Shown in pieces: positions 1 to 11,265 of a stretch of 64,000 nucleotides of DNA. Position numbers and translations under genes: made by a program. The notes beneath the pieces are model-generated. The model ran no database searches. It saw nothing but the letters and a program-made list of their open reading frames with translations, and was not told the DNA's origin. This stretch comes from Cacajao melanocephalus (Eukaryota > Chordata > Mammalia > Primates > Pitheciidae): contig CAUYLG010071631.1 of the NCBI GenBank assembly GCA_963573385.1, forward strand, positions 1 to 64,000, given 5' to 3'. Every line of letters starts with the position of its first letter. The stretch's first letter is position 1.

Positions 1-952
1 GTAGAATTTTTAAAAATCCATATAGCCTCAAATTTGTAGAGATGCACAAAACTTTGCTTCCTAGGAAGGCAGAATGATAATTTCTATATAGAATCAAGAA
101 TATTTAACATTGGTATAATTTATGTTCCCCATTTATTTAGACTACTGGTGTGCTGTCCTTTTAAGTGTCCCCTTTGCCTAGATTAGTGGAAAATGTCACA
201 AGCTTAATTTCTGTTTACTTCAACTCAGCATATTTTGGGGTGAACCCTAATATTTGCCTATAGAATTTTTCTTATATTTTAAAACTCCAGAGGGAACCAC
301 GAACTCTGCTACATGTCTCATAATGTCTAGTTATCTAATATTGGCTGATATTTCAAGTACAAGGTATCTGATAATTATTTCTATTTAAGATAGAATATTT
401 CTGAAAGAAATTGATTCTTACAGTAGCATTTTTTATTACCACATGCAAAACAAAAACTTCCAAAATTATTTTCTCTAGAACTTTAATCTCAAATATAAGT
501 TCTCTGTACCAAATTTTCCTTCCCTCCCCTACGAATCTCCCCTTTAGATCTACTTTATTTCAGTAGTAGAAGTAATGCTTTCTCATTTGATGGGCTTCTA
601 TTGTGGAACCTTAACAATTTATTGCCCTTTCTTGTTTAAGAGTCTGTTTCCAACCTTTTCCCAAAGGTATGAATTATTTGAAGGCAGGGACTATGTTGTA
701 TTGGTCATAGAGATAAACAATGGAAAACACAGTTGGATCTCATTCATCTCTATATTTCCTTTTCTTTCTCTTCATGCAAAATCTGTCTTAAGCAAAGATT
801 TGAAGTAAAATGAATTGTGTAAATGGAGGCAAGGTAATAACAAACAAAAAAAAATCCTCCAGGTCCCCAAAGCCGATGTATAAACAAAGCCATTTTTAAA
901 ACAATATTTTATATTATTCCTCATTTTAAGGCTGAGAAATGATGAACGGAAA
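1..952. other. AT-rich non-genic DNA, no repeat recognised
   Basis: No coding frame longer than 77 codons and no interspersed repeat that I recognise. The sequence is plain AT-rich DNA. A short A-run occurs at about 846-854. Confidence 0.5.
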
Positions 953-1082
953 TGATATTATTTATTTATACTAAGACATGTAAAAGTCTGCATAAAGCAT
1001 ACAGTCTGATGTTGAATCCAGAACAACATGTAAACAGACTACTTTAATCTTAAAAAAGGCTACCATGAGGAAAAGTAAATAA
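953..1082. repeat. Dispersed duplication, copy 1 (~130 bp)
   Basis: This block recurs at 1868-2000 in the same orientation at about 92% identity by eye. It starts tgatattattt and ends gtaaataa in both copies. Between the copies lie unique sequence and an Alu. The differences are about ten substitutions and a short indel near the right end. It is either an old local duplication or two copies of a repeat family I do not recognise. Confidence 0.85.
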
Positions 1083-1521
1083 CTATTCCATACCACCTTG
1101 ATCTTTTAGCAATAATAACTTCCAGCTCACCAGTCTCCACTGAGAAGCCATTCATGGCATTCCTGGGATGTATGAGTACTTAGAGTGTATATGAAAGACC
1201 ACATGGTTAGAGCTTCAGGAAAAGGACTGTAGAGAGACAGGATATGATGATCTTAAACTGGTTGATTTCATTTCTTTGAATAAAGCATAATGCTTAAATT
1301 CCTGCTGAATCTTCCTGATTATTCTAGGGACTGTAATCCCAAGTTTGAAAGCTAAAGGATTGTTGTATGGGTTACTCTTTCATTTTTCTAGAAGACTTTA
1401 AATATATAATAGGAGTCATTAAAATGCTGAGCCTTTCTAATCATGCTGACATAATGGAGGAATTGCGTTACAGAGCAATTCACGTATAACATTTCTAGTA
1501 TCTTGTCAGACTGACTAAATA
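1083..1521. other. Spacer between duplicated blocks
   Basis: Non-repetitive sequence between the two copies of the 130-bp duplication. No open frame or known repeat is seen. Confidence 0.45.
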
Positions 1522-1531
1522 GATATTATTT

Positions 1532-1868
1532 TATTGATTGATTGATTGATTGACTGATTGAGACAGGATCTCCCTTTGTCACCCACGCTGGAGTATAGTG
1601 GTATGATCATAGCTCACTGCAGCCTCAAACTCCTGGATTCAACAGATTTTCCTGCCTCAGCCTCCTAAGTTACTAGGGCTACAGGCGTGCACTACCAAGT
1701 ACAACTAATTAAAAACAAAAACAAAAAAACAGCTTTTTTTCATTTTTTGAAACACGGTCTCACTATGTAGCCCAGGCTGGTCTCAAACTTCTGGCCTCAA
1801 GCAGTCCTTCCATCTCATTCTCCCAAATTGCTGGGATTATAGGCATGAGCCTCTACGCCCAGCCTGGT
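1532..1868 (-). mobile_element. Alu (old, AluJ-like), antisense
   Basis: Reverse-complement dimeric Alu. The right arm begins after a (GATT)n-modified A-tail at 1534-1559, with the hallmarks gagacaggatct and ggctggtctcaaact. There is an A-rich linker near 1710-1735, and the 5' end lies near 1864 (gcccagcc). It is flanked by the direct repeat gatattattt (1522-1531 and 1869-1878), which is the target-site duplication. The many differences from consensus and the simple-repeat tail suggest an old J-type copy. It sits at the left edge of the second copy of the 130-bp duplication. Confidence 0.93.
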
Positions 1869-2000
1869 GATATTATTTGTTTATGCTAAGACATGTAAAA
1901 GTTTGCATAAAGCATACAGTCTGAAGTTGAATCCAGAACAACATGTAAACTGACCACATTAATCTAAAAAAAGGCTGCCATGAAGAAAGTAAGTAAATAA
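1868..2000. repeat. Dispersed duplication, copy 2
   Basis: Second copy of the block at 953-1082. The Alu TSD gatattattt is part of the duplicated block, so the Alu inserted within this copy. The bases left of the Alu (aaatagatattattt, ending 1531) also resemble those left of copy 1. Confidence 0.85.
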
Positions 2001-2660
2001 GTCCTCCACACTAATATCTTAGTCTTTACATGGTATTCTTACGGTTCTCCCTGGATTTCCTTCAGATCTTTCCCTATTGCCTCCTCCACTACTCATTTTT
2101 TTCTTTTATAAAGTCAATTTCATTTTATTAACTTTTCAATTATTTTCTCATTATTTCTATTACCTCTTTTTTCGGTTTTCTCTTTTGTTTCATTTGTCTG
2201 TCATCTTCCTGCCCTCCATTTTATTCTTGTATTTCCTCTTCTCAACCACTGGAGTAATTCTCCCTTGCACCTCTTCTGTATTGCAGCCAGCCTTAGGATT
2301 GCATAACAACCCATGAACAAATAAATCCCCAGAAACGTCTTTTTTCAGAAATCAGATAAGAAACAGGACCCAGTGGAAAGAAATCTGTTGGAGTCTGATC
2401 CAGTGTCCTATCTCAAGATTGCTATCCTTTGCAAGTGTGGCTTCTTCACCTTCCTGTGAAGTCTTCTCTATTCCTCAAGCTGTGGCTCAGAAAGAACAAG
2501 ACAAAACTACCTGCACGGAATGCCAAGCTCTTTTGAAGGTGAAGCAAGATATTCAGCAGTGGCTCTTTCAGGACCTCCAAAACTGCATTCCGTTTTAGAA
2601 TAGCTGTTTAAATACCAGCTTAGATATGCCAGATCTTTCCTAAGGACACAATAGTAAGAT
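2001..2660. other. Non-genic DNA, no repeat recognised
   Basis: A pyrimidine-rich stretch (about 2070-2240) gives a 79-codon frame rich in Phe, Leu and Ser. That composition follows from the T-richness and is not evidence of coding. Nothing else is recognised. Confidence 0.45.
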
Positions 2661-2690
2661 TCTTTTTTCTTCTTCTTCTTCTTCTTTTTT
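2661..2690. repeat. (TTC)n microsatellite
   Basis: TTC-type run directly attached to a tiny L1 3' fragment. It probably derives from that element's decayed poly(A) tail, read in antisense. Confidence 0.8.
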
Positions 2691-2722
2691 ATTATACTTT
2701 AAGTTCTGGCATACGTGTGCAG
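2688..2722 (-). mobile_element. Very short L1 3'-end fragment
   Basis: About 35 bp match the antisense terminal L1 3' UTR (attatactttaagttct, then acgtgtgcag), next to the TTC run. It is a severely 5'-truncated L1 insertion. Confidence 0.65.
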
Positions 2723-3869
2723 ATCTTCTAAAGCAAAGAAAGTTGGCAATACATCTTCAATCATGCTACTTAAAAAAGTAAATCATGCTTTATAGATCTA
2801 AACTTAGCCTTTTCAGATACACGTGTCTGCAGACACTGGTGATTAATGGAAGACACTGAAGCCTGGCACCACGGGGCCTGATTAATGGCAGTGACATCAT
2901 GACTTTTAAATATGCTATTAATGCTGGAGCCCATGACAAATGTAAATGTGACACATGGATTTTCATGGCATTTGCATAGATGCAGAAAAAAATTTAAACC
3001 ACCTTTCCCCTTAGGTTAATTACTGACTTATAAGGCAGCATCTAAGGGCAGTGAACTCCACTTCTTCTGCTTTATTTGGGAAAGATCTTACATTTTTCTA
3101 GAGGTATTGGAGCAGCTATAAAATTTCTTCTTTTCTACCCTCCTAAGCTGACTCTAGAACATAAATGTTATCTATAGGATTCTTAACCTTGGATGTTCTC
3201 CCAGAAACAGTATCCTAAGGATTGAGCTCTATACTTAGGAAAATTAAATCAAACCTACCATGTGTTTTCTATTCGATTGTCTTTCTACACCTTCACTTGC
3301 CCCAGAGAAGAAAGAGGAAATAAGGGGAAAAAATCATTATTTCATTATTACCAGACAAGAGAAAAATGCTTCAGCCTCTTCCTACTGAGGCTTGAAGTAT
3401 GGATTCTTAGGACTGTGTATCTTTCTGGATGTAGACTTAGCTCTTCCTAAGAATCCTCACCAGGATTTGACTCTAGTTCCAGGGTCTCCGCCCCCATCAG
3501 ATATGTAAGCATGTGGTGTATCTGCAGAGTGCATACATACACATGCACACACTTGTACCTCATTCTACATTGAGGCACCAAAAGGCAACTGCCAGGATGG
3601 AGCTGACTGCATATAAGATCAGTTCTAAGAAACATCAGCAGGGAATAATAGTGGCAGGTGAAGAAGGGCGCTTGAGAACTTTTAAATTCCCAATCTGACA
3701 TAGGAAAGACAAAGAACATCCAAGGATCTTGGGGTCCTCCTCAGGTTGAGGAAGTTATATTAAGCATTCAAGAAAGATCAAGGTGGTTGAGAATAGAGCT
3801 ATAGAAAACTTTAGAAGTATGAATGGATTAGAGTGGCACTTTAAACAAAACCGCACACAGAATACGGTA
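2723..3869. other. Non-genic DNA, nothing recognised
   Basis: Small overlapping frames on both strands (62-90 codons) near 3260-3720 lack any recognisable domain. No repeat assignment. Confidence 0.4.
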
Positions 3870-4015
3870 AAAAACACTATTTATTTAGTACCTACATTAT
3901 GGATAAAACTCACAATTTCCTCAAAGTAGCTATGATCATCCTCATTTTTTCTATATGATATTTGGATGCTGAGAAGGTAGTTACATTGCTGAAGGATTCA
4001 GAGCTTAGAAATGGT
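3870..4015 (-). mobile_element. MIR-like fragment, antisense
   Basis: Decayed match to antisense MIR. It has the tttatttagtacctac motif followed by bases resembling the conserved stretch for 'catttta cagatgaggaaactgag' (here heavily mutated: atgctgagaaggtagttac). Weak by-eye call. Confidence 0.4.
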
Positions 4016-4760
4016 AGACTCATATCCATTTGTAGATTTCTCTGACTTTCTCAATGAAACTTTATTTTTTCATTACATTGCAGAATGTATGTAAAATTGA
4101 AATGATATTATTTGAGGCATCTGAATTACTGAATCATCAGCTGGGGGTACATCCTATTTCCAAAGACTGGGTGAGGGCCAAGGATGTATTTCTGATATCA
4201 TGATCTCTAAGATCTTGTTTAGCTCTAACATTCTGTAGTTCTGTGACCATTCCTCTCAATGAATACTATATCCTAACCTTTCCCTCACCTCACTGCCCTT
4301 TTCTTTCACCTCCTGCTCAGTCTCTGACTGGCCTCCATTGCTAAGCTGCATTCTTCATTTTGACTGCAGAGCACACATTATTTTAAGAGAAAATAATTGG
4401 CTTCTAACTGCAGGTATAGTAATTGGCATTCACTACAGTCTTTAGCCAGTTGGGATAGTTGTGACATTATAAGCAGAGGAGCCCCGACCTCTGATTCGAG
4501 AGAAGAACAAAAGACCTGGCAAAGAGACTGTTTCTATGCAAAAAGTTAACCCTGTAGGGACAGAAATAGGAGACAAGGTTAGAAGCGAGTAGACAGCCTA
4601 CAATGCAAGGAATTGAATTTTGCCTCGAAGATACAGTGTTTTATGCAGGGTCTTCTTCCCTAAATATCTTGAATATTAGCAAACCCCAAGGGGCACTCAC
4701 AAACACAAAATACTAAAAATAAAAAATAAAAGCCCTTAAAACTAGCTAAATTCACCTATG
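4016..4760. other. Non-genic DNA, nothing recognised
   Basis: No convincing repeat or frame. A pyrimidine-rich patch lies at about 4270-4330. Confidence 0.4.
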
Positions 4761-4921
4761 TATTTTTTTTTTTTTTTTTTTTTTTGAGGCTGAGTTTTGC
4801 TCTGTCACCCAGAATGGAGTGCAGTGACAGATCATGGCCTCAAATTCCTGGCCTCAAGCCATCCTCCCACCTTGGCCTCCCACAATGCTGGGATTATAGA
4901 TGTGAGCTACCATGCCCAGCC
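4761..4921 (-). mobile_element. Alu monomer (FRAM/FAM-like), antisense
   Basis: A T-run at 4764-4785 (the A-tail on the minus strand) precedes a single Alu-type arm of about 135 bp. Read on the minus strand it runs from gctgggcatggtagctca to tgggtgacagagcaaaactc. The joint around the middle fits a free right-arm or fossil monomer better than a dimeric Alu with a deletion, but the latter is not excluded. Confidence 0.75.
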
Positions 4922-4938
4922 CACTTATACCATTTTTT

Positions 4939-5653
4939 TGTTTTAATTTACTTTAAGTTCTGAGATACATGTACAGAATGTGCAGGCTATTACATAGGCA
5001 TGCATGTGCCATGGTGGTTTGCTGCATCGATCAACCCGCCATCTAGTTTTTAAGCCTGCATACATTAGGTATTTGTCCTAATGCCCTCCTTCCCATTAAC
5101 CCCCATCCCCTGTTAGGCCCCGGTTTGTGATGTTCCCCTCCCTGGGTCCATGTGTTCTCATTGTTCAGCTCCCACCTATGAGTAAGAACGTGCAGTGTTT
5201 GCTTTTCTGTTCCTGATTTAGTTTGCTGAGAATGGTGGTTTCCAGCTTCATCCATGTCCCTGCAAAGGACATAAACTCATTCTTTTTTATGGCAGCATAG
5301 TATTCCCTGGTGTATATGCCACAGTTTCTTTATCCTGTCTATCATTGATGGGCATTTGGTTGGTTCCCAGTCTTTGCTATTGTAAATAGTGCTGTAATAA
5401 GCATACATGTGCCTGTGTGTTTATAGTAGAATGATTTATAATCCTTTGGGTATATACCCAGTAATGGGATTGATGGGTCAAATGATATTTTTGGTTCTAG
5501 ATCCTTGAGAAATCACAACACCATCTCCCACAATGGTGGAACTAATTTACACTCTCACCAACAGTATAAAAGTGTTTCTGTTTCTCCTCAGCTTCACCAG
5601 CATCTGTTGTTTCTTGACTTTTTAATAATTGCCATTCAAACTGGCATGAGATG
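4939..5653 (-). mobile_element. L1 3' end, 5'-truncated, antisense
   Basis: About 715 bp of L1 3' UTR and terminal ORF2 in antisense. Hallmarks are tactttaagttctgagata at the 3' end, ccatgtccctgcaaaggaca, and gggtatatacccagtaatgg. The copy ends abruptly near 5653. It is flanked by direct repeats cacttataccattttttt (from 4922) and cacttttaccatttttt (from 5654), an L1-type target-site duplication. It inserted immediately beside the Alu monomer. Confidence 0.93.
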
Positions 5654-5671
5654 CACTTTTACCATTTTTTG

Positions 5672-6509
5672 ATGAAGATGGTGCCTAACAAGACTGTGAT
5701 AAAAAGAAAAAAAAATCAGTTCCCTAATAACAAATGCATATTTTGGCTTCTTTGTAGATCAGAAGTAAAATATTATAAAGTAAATCATATAATTTTAACA
5801 GTAAAAAATTGTTCTGGCAAAGTTGTATAGCAAGTTTTGTGAAATCTCATGTTTCTGCTCTTTGGCAAAAATGTATGAAGAATCAATGTTTATTTAATAT
5901 TCTCTAAGACAATATTATATGAAAATACTAGCAAGTTAATTATTTTATTTACAAAAACACATTTTAGATGATTTGTTCTGGAAAAGCAGCTTGCCGTTTT
6001 AGAGATCTGTTTCTGAAACTAGAGATCTCTTTTGCAGAGACAAAATATACAAGTTGCTCAGTACCAGAGTCTCTAATGTATCCCTGCTTCTTACTAAGTA
6101 TTAACCTGGAGGAAAAGGGCAAGGACACTCTGAATATTTTTTATTTAGCTCTATATTCTCTTCACTCCACTTTCTGGTATGTAAACAAAGACAGAAAAAT
6201 GAAGAGATAAAGACATAACCTTGATCTGGAGAAAAGATTGGCAAGAAAGTGCAAGAACTCTCTCCTAGAGAAGAATGAGATAGAAAAGAGTTTTCAAGAA
6301 TAAGAACTTGAACAGTGACCAATGCAAAAGCATAGTTTATAAAATAAAACAACCATGATACACCAGAATGAGTGGCCCTGGAGTTTGGAGGCCTGGAAGT
6401 AGGACTGATAAGCTGCAACTTGAAGTCCTCCTAACCCCTCTGTTTTCCTGCATCCTACTTGCAGTGTATTTGCAAATGGACTTAGCTTCATCTTCAAAAA
6501 AATAGAACC
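5672..6509. other. Non-genic DNA with short open frames
   Basis: Frames of 67-105 codons on both strands at 5970-6560 overlap each other and have no recognisable motif. Treated as chance. Confidence 0.4.
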
Positions 6510-6627
6510 AGCACCTGTTTCTCACCATCCCTACCTCTGACCAGCTGGCCCAAGTTACCATCACTGTCTGGCTTCAATGGTTACAATGCCTTTTAACTGG
6601 TCTCTGGGTCCACATTTGTCCTTTATA
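6510..6627 (+). mobile_element. L2 fragment, left part of an interrupted copy
   Basis: Matches the L2 LINE segment with ctcaccatccctacc, then caagttaccatcact and ttttaactggtctctg. The match stops where a hAT element begins and resumes after it. Confidence 0.7.
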
Positions 6628-6914
6628 GGGGTTAGCAATCTGTATTGGGCTAGAGTAAAAATTACAGGCTTCAGGAGCTGTCCAGTCTCTGTCACAACTA
6701 CTCAACGGTGCTATTGTATCATGAGAGGAGCAACAGACAGGTAAAATGAATGAACATGGATTTGTTCCAATTGAACTTTACAGAAATACAGAAATTTGAA
6801 TTTCATATGATTTCCACATGTCATAAAATATTCTTCTTTTGATTTTTTTTCAACCATCTAAAAATACAGAAAACATTCTCAGTTCACAGATTGTACAAAA
6901 ATAGGCAGCAGGCC
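6625..6914. mobile_element. hAT-type DNA transposon inserted in L2
   Basis: Matches a common hAT (Charlie-group) non-autonomous element. It starts aggggttagcaa, contains cagtctctgtcacaacta and ttgaatttcatatgatttcc, and ends aggcagcaggcc. The L2 homology on each side joins up if this block is removed, so it inserted into the older L2. I do not give a subfamily name. Confidence 0.7.
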
Positions 6915-7450
6915 AGAGTGATCCTGTTAAACAGCTAATAAGTTCATATTATGCTTCCACTAAAAAATAAGGACAAAAATATTGATGATGTATGTGATCT
7001 GTCCTGTTACCTCTCTGACCTCATCTACTGCTCTCCTTCCCCTACGGCACTCCAGCCAGACTGTCTCCCTGCTCTTTTAAACCTATCAGTCATAATTCCA
7101 CTTAGTCCTGTGCACTCTTCATTTGCTCTGCTTGGAACATTCTTCTCCAGATAGCTGCATGGTTTGCTTCTTCCATTCTTCAAAACATTTCTCAGAAAGA
7201 CCTCTCCTAATCACCCTTATTTAAAATTGCCAACCAACTCTTTGAGGAGACACCCACTCTTGATTACCCTTTCTTTTTAATGGTAATCCTTTACTAAGAT
7301 AGTCTAGATTTACTTATGTTATTGTCTCTTTCCACCCAGTAGGTGATAGGCTTAACAGTGGCATTGCATTTTTGCCTATTTTCCTGTTTTGTTTGCGTAC
7401 ATTAGAATCTGAAACACATTGAATAAACATTCAAATACGTATTGAATAGA
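6912..7450 (+). mobile_element. L2 3' part, right side of the interrupted copy
   Basis: Continues L2 from gccagagtgatcctgttaaa through cctctctgacctcatctact, ctgcttggaacattcttctc and ctgcatggtttgcttct. It ends at the terminal ttgaataaacattca, the typical L2 3' region. A 67-codon frame inside is only repeat-derived. Confidence 0.8.
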
Positions 7451-8227
7451 TTTTACGAGCATGACCTATTGCAGAACTCAAGAATATGGTTCTCAATAAA
7501 GCTGTTTTTTAAAAATAGGGATCTAAAGGTGCTTATTATCTTCTGTGTCAGGTGACAACTGGTTCTATACTTTGGGAGCTAGGGGAGAGTGGATAAAACA
7601 GACTTAAGAGGCCTAAAGTGGGGAGAGGAAAATGGATAAAGATACTGAGTCTCACATTTTGCAACCTCTGTATTTATAGGGCTTAGACCACTCACATGGT
7701 GCTTGACCAATATTCATTTATTCAGCTGAAAGCATCCATTGGTTTGATTATCACATGCACTGCATTGACGACATCTGCAAAATACACAGAAAGCTGTTGT
7801 AGTGTCAGTGCAGACATGCTCCAAGCCAGCCAGTCCCTTATGCCTCATATTACAGGGCACTGACGCTGTCAGAGCACCACTGTTGACCTTGTGGTGACAG
7901 GTGCTCACACTGTCATCGGCAAAGGGACTGACAAACACACAGCTCTTACTTTTAGTTGATTCACAGATGAAATTAACTTGATGTGGTCCATGCAGCTTCA
8001 CCACATGCTACCAAATTTACCTTTTTTGTCATTGCACATAGAGAGAGGACATTCTTTCCTGTACCATATGGATCTAGTCTCAAAGTCTATGAAGGCTCCA
8101 TCCTCACCTTTTCTAGGGTTTCATGGGGTTCAAGACTCCCTTTACTATTAATGTGATACTTTAACAAATAAAGAGAATTTTCTCTTCACTGATACAATTT
8201 TTGGGGGAAAATTATCAGTAATAATGT
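7451..8227. other. Unassigned DNA with a Cys-rich minus-strand frame
   Basis: No repeat recognised. The minus strand has a 96-codon open frame at 7714-8004 with several CpGs, and its C-terminal part carries clustered cysteines (FCVFCRCRQCSAC). I recognise no family. See findings. Confidence 0.4.
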
Positions 8228-8325
8228 AGAAAATGTTAAGAACCATGGATGTAGATGCGGAGAGCCCAGGTTTAAGTTCCAGCTCTGTCACGTGCTTGCT
8301 TTATGGCTTGAAAATGCCATTTAAT
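8228..8325 (+). mobile_element. MIR fragment, sense
   Basis: Recognisable MIR 5'-half: gagcccaggtttaagttcc followed by agctctgtcacgtgcttg. Much diverged. Confidence 0.65.
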
Positions 8326-8334
8326 ATAAATGAC

Positions 8335-8530
8335 AGTGATAATAAATAGCATTTATCAGGACTTTATCATATGCCAAGTACTTTTTAATTTCCTTTCATC
8401 AACTCTGTGAGTTCTATAATATTATCTTTATTTTACGGATGAGGAAACAGTCTTAGATTAAGCAACTTGACAAATTCACATAGCTAGTAAGGGTCAGAAC
8501 GTAAAGGACAGCTCAAATCTACGTGATGTC
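8335..8530 (-). mobile_element. MIR fragment, antisense
   Basis: Antisense MIR core and 3' part: catatgccaagtactttt, tattttacggatgaggaaac, then tcacatagctagtaagg. It lies back-to-back with the sense MIR at 8228-8325. Confidence 0.8.
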
Positions 8531-8675
8531 AGAGACTTCACTATTAACTACTCTCCTATATTAACGCTCCAAGGGTTTGTTTTTCTTTATGTGCTAAGCT
8601 CTCCATTTAATCTTATTCAATTTTAAAATTTGGATAGTAATAATTTTTTTATGCTAGGTTTTTGGTTTAGATAAT

Positions 8676-9047
8676 TGTATTAGTCCATTCTCATGCTGCT
8701 AATAAAGACATACCTGAGACTGGGTAATTTATAAAGGAAAGAGGTTTAATTAACTCAGAGTTCTGTAGGGCTGCGGAGGCCTCAGAAAACTTAAAATCAT
8801 GGTGGAAGGAGAAGCAAACACAGTCTTCTTCACATGGTGGCAACAAGGAGAAGTGCTGAGCAAAAGGGGGAAAAGCCTCTTATAAAACCGTCAGATCTCA
8901 TGAGAACGCACTCACTATCATGAGAAAAGCATGAGGGTAACCAAACCCATGATTAAATTAACTCCTACAAGGTGAACACGTGGGGATTATAGGGACTACA
9001 ATTCCAGATGATATTTATTTGGGTGGGGACACAGCCAAAGCATAACA
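8676..9047 (-). mobile_element. MaLR LTR (MST/THE1 group), antisense solo LTR
   Basis: Begins tgtattagtccattctca and ends aaagcataaca, matching the reverse complement of MST/THE1 LTRs. Internal hallmarks are gagactgggtaatttataaa, aatcatggtggaagg, cagatctcatgagaac and gggtggggacacagcc. No internal retroviral region is attached, so it is a solo LTR. The flanking duplication is not clear, although aatt occurs at both ends. Confidence 0.9.
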
Positions 9048-9637
9048 ATTATGTATTACAGTAGATTTTTGTTTTCGTTTTAAGGTTTTTATTGATGTTG
9101 TTTTTGTTAAATATGTGGGAAGTATTTTACGACTGCCGCTTTGTGGAGGATTGAGGCTTATTCCATGCTACCAACCAACATAAATAAATAAATACAAAAT
9201 CTCTCCCTGCTTCAGAGCACTGAACCCTCCAGAATAATTTAGATATAATAAGACCATACAGAAATAGAATCATTTTTTGTATGTTTAAAAGTAATCTTTT
9301 TTTACTAGTATAAAATACACAGAGAAGACTGGGTTTGGAAAAAAGCCTTTTCCCACATTTTCTCTAGGCTCTTCTTTATAAAGCAGTTTATATAGTAAGA
9401 AATCAATTTTTTCCCCACTTTCTCTTCCTTCCCAAGAGAGCATGGGCATCTGTGTTACTTTTCAATGGGTGATTCTGTCTTAATTATTCTTCAAACTATA
9501 TCATGGATTCTCAAGTGACAAATACAGGTTATATTTAGATACTTCTTATATGTATCCCGTGCAACCCCTCCTCACCACAAACACACTCACACTCAGAATA
9601 ATTCTTAGAGGAGCGTACCTGCTCACAACAATATAAC
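9048..9637. other. Non-genic DNA, nothing recognised
   Basis: Includes an AAAT-rich patch near 9180-9200. No coding signal. Confidence 0.4.
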
Positions 9638-9650
9638 ATGCCTTTTCCAG

Positions 9651-9947
9651 GCCAGGAAAGATGGCTCACGCCTGTAATACCAGCACTTTGGGAGGCTAAG
9701 GTGGGTGGATCATTTGACTTCAGGAGTTCAAGACCAGCCTGGCCAACATCTCTACTAAAAAATACAAAAAAAAAAAAAAATAGCTGGGCATGGTGGTGTG
9801 CGCCTGTAATCCCAGTCATTCAAGAGGTCCAGGCAGGAGAATAGCTTGAATCCATGAAGCACAGGTTAAAGTGAGCTGAGATCACACCATTGCACTCCAG
9901 CCTGGGTGACAGAGCAAGACTCAGTCTTAAAAACAACAACAAAAAAA
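9651..9947 (+). mobile_element. Alu (AluS-like), sense, with TSDs
   Basis: Full dimeric Alu from gccaggaaagatggctca to a mixed A-tail (aaaaacaacaacaaaaaaaa). The internal A-linker lies near 9765-9781. It is flanked by atgccttttccag (9638-9650) and atgccattttcag (9948-9960), a 13-bp target-site duplication with two mismatches. A few bases between atgrcc-type motifs in the left arm are missing (ggccaacatctctac). Confidence 0.95.
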
Positions 9948-9960
9948 ATGCCATTTTCAG

Positions 9961-10649
9961 TAAAATGAATTTTTAATAACACCCAAGTGTGTGGTCATTT
10001 TTAATTTGCACTCCCCCTCTCACCACCTTATTCATAAACTGTTTATAAGTTTTTCTGGGTAGCTTGAGGGGTAGTGTGGGTAAGGAGGAATGTTCCTAGG
10101 GTGAAATGGTTCAAGTCTTTATCCCATCCCTGTGGCCTCAACCATCCTGTCCATATTGATTATATGATGGACTGCAGGAGCATTCCTTCTAAGCCAATAG
10201 ATGATACCCTAATTACAGGATCCTGGGGGCTTCTACCAATCAGAACTATGTTGTAGGCAATTTTTTTTCCTGAACTTATTGCTCATTTGATATTCTGTTG
10301 CCCCTCCCAAGTGTTCGCCACTATGAAACTGCAGATTTTTCTTCATATCAAAATATATCTGCTTGCTTCCCATCTCCTCGAGGTCTTCCACTTTGCAGCT
10401 CTTGCTAGTTAAATCTGGTTTATTCATTTCTTATTTTGCAATGACTAACTAATTGAATGCATCCTTCACAGGGAACCGTGACCTAATCCATCTAATGTTT
10501 GTAGTATTCAAAGTATGTGAGAAACCACTGAGGCGATATCATTTATTGGACATGACTTTGGGTTCTCTTTGATAAGTCAGACTAAGTATTATGTAACTCA
10601 TATACAGCAGGGAGAAAGAGAGAGTTCATATTCTGTATTCACTGAGTAA
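9961..10649. other. Non-genic DNA, nothing recognised
   Basis: Short frames of 60-64 codons only. No repeat recognised. Confidence 0.4.
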
Positions 10650-10850
10650 ATAATTATAACAGTTATTGTAGACCTTACAATTTACCAAATTTCTATTGAG
10701 GTTCTTGAAAGGAATATCTCATTTAATGCTATGGACAACCTTATTAGAAAGACACTCTTGGTATCACCATCCTATAATCGAGGAAACCGAAAATGATCAA
10801 GATTAAGAAATTTAAAACACCCAGTGGAGAATGAAGCTTAGGTTGAGATA
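10650..10850 (-). mobile_element. MIR-like fragment, antisense
   Basis: Weak antisense MIR pattern: tatctcatttaatgctatgg, then caccatcctataatcgagga and a remnant of the aaactgaggc region. Low certainty. Confidence 0.4.
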
Positions 10851-11029
10851 AGAAATAAATGTCTGAAAAGGGAAATCCTCTGAATCATTAAAGTAGAAGA
10901 GCTTTTGCTCAAGTTAGTTCCTTTGCCCTGAATTCTGTTATCTTCTAGGCTATACCCCTGTATTCACCTGCAAAGTCATCAGCTACCATGGCCTGATTTA
11001 ACTCCACCATAGCAGAGCTTATATATATT

Positions 11030-11265
11030 TCTTTCTTAATCTTACTCTCTTTCTCCCTCTGTTGTATTCCCACAGGACTTTAACCTTATTTCTTTTAGAG
11101 CACTTACCACTTTATGTCCACAAATATTATCTCAACATCCGTGAACAACACAACCTGAGTTTCTTGAGAGGTAGAAATATGCCTCATCCATTTTTATATC
11201 CCCTTCATAGGACTTGATATTTAGCAGATGCTCTGTAAAACTTTGAATGAGTGAGAGAAATCATA
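11030..11265 (+). mobile_element. L2 3'-end fragment
   Basis: L2-like 3' UTR pattern: tagagcacttaccacttta, tccccttcataggacttg, then agatgctctgtaaaactttg ending in gaatgagtgag. Diverged, but the order of motifs fits L2. Confidence 0.6.
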
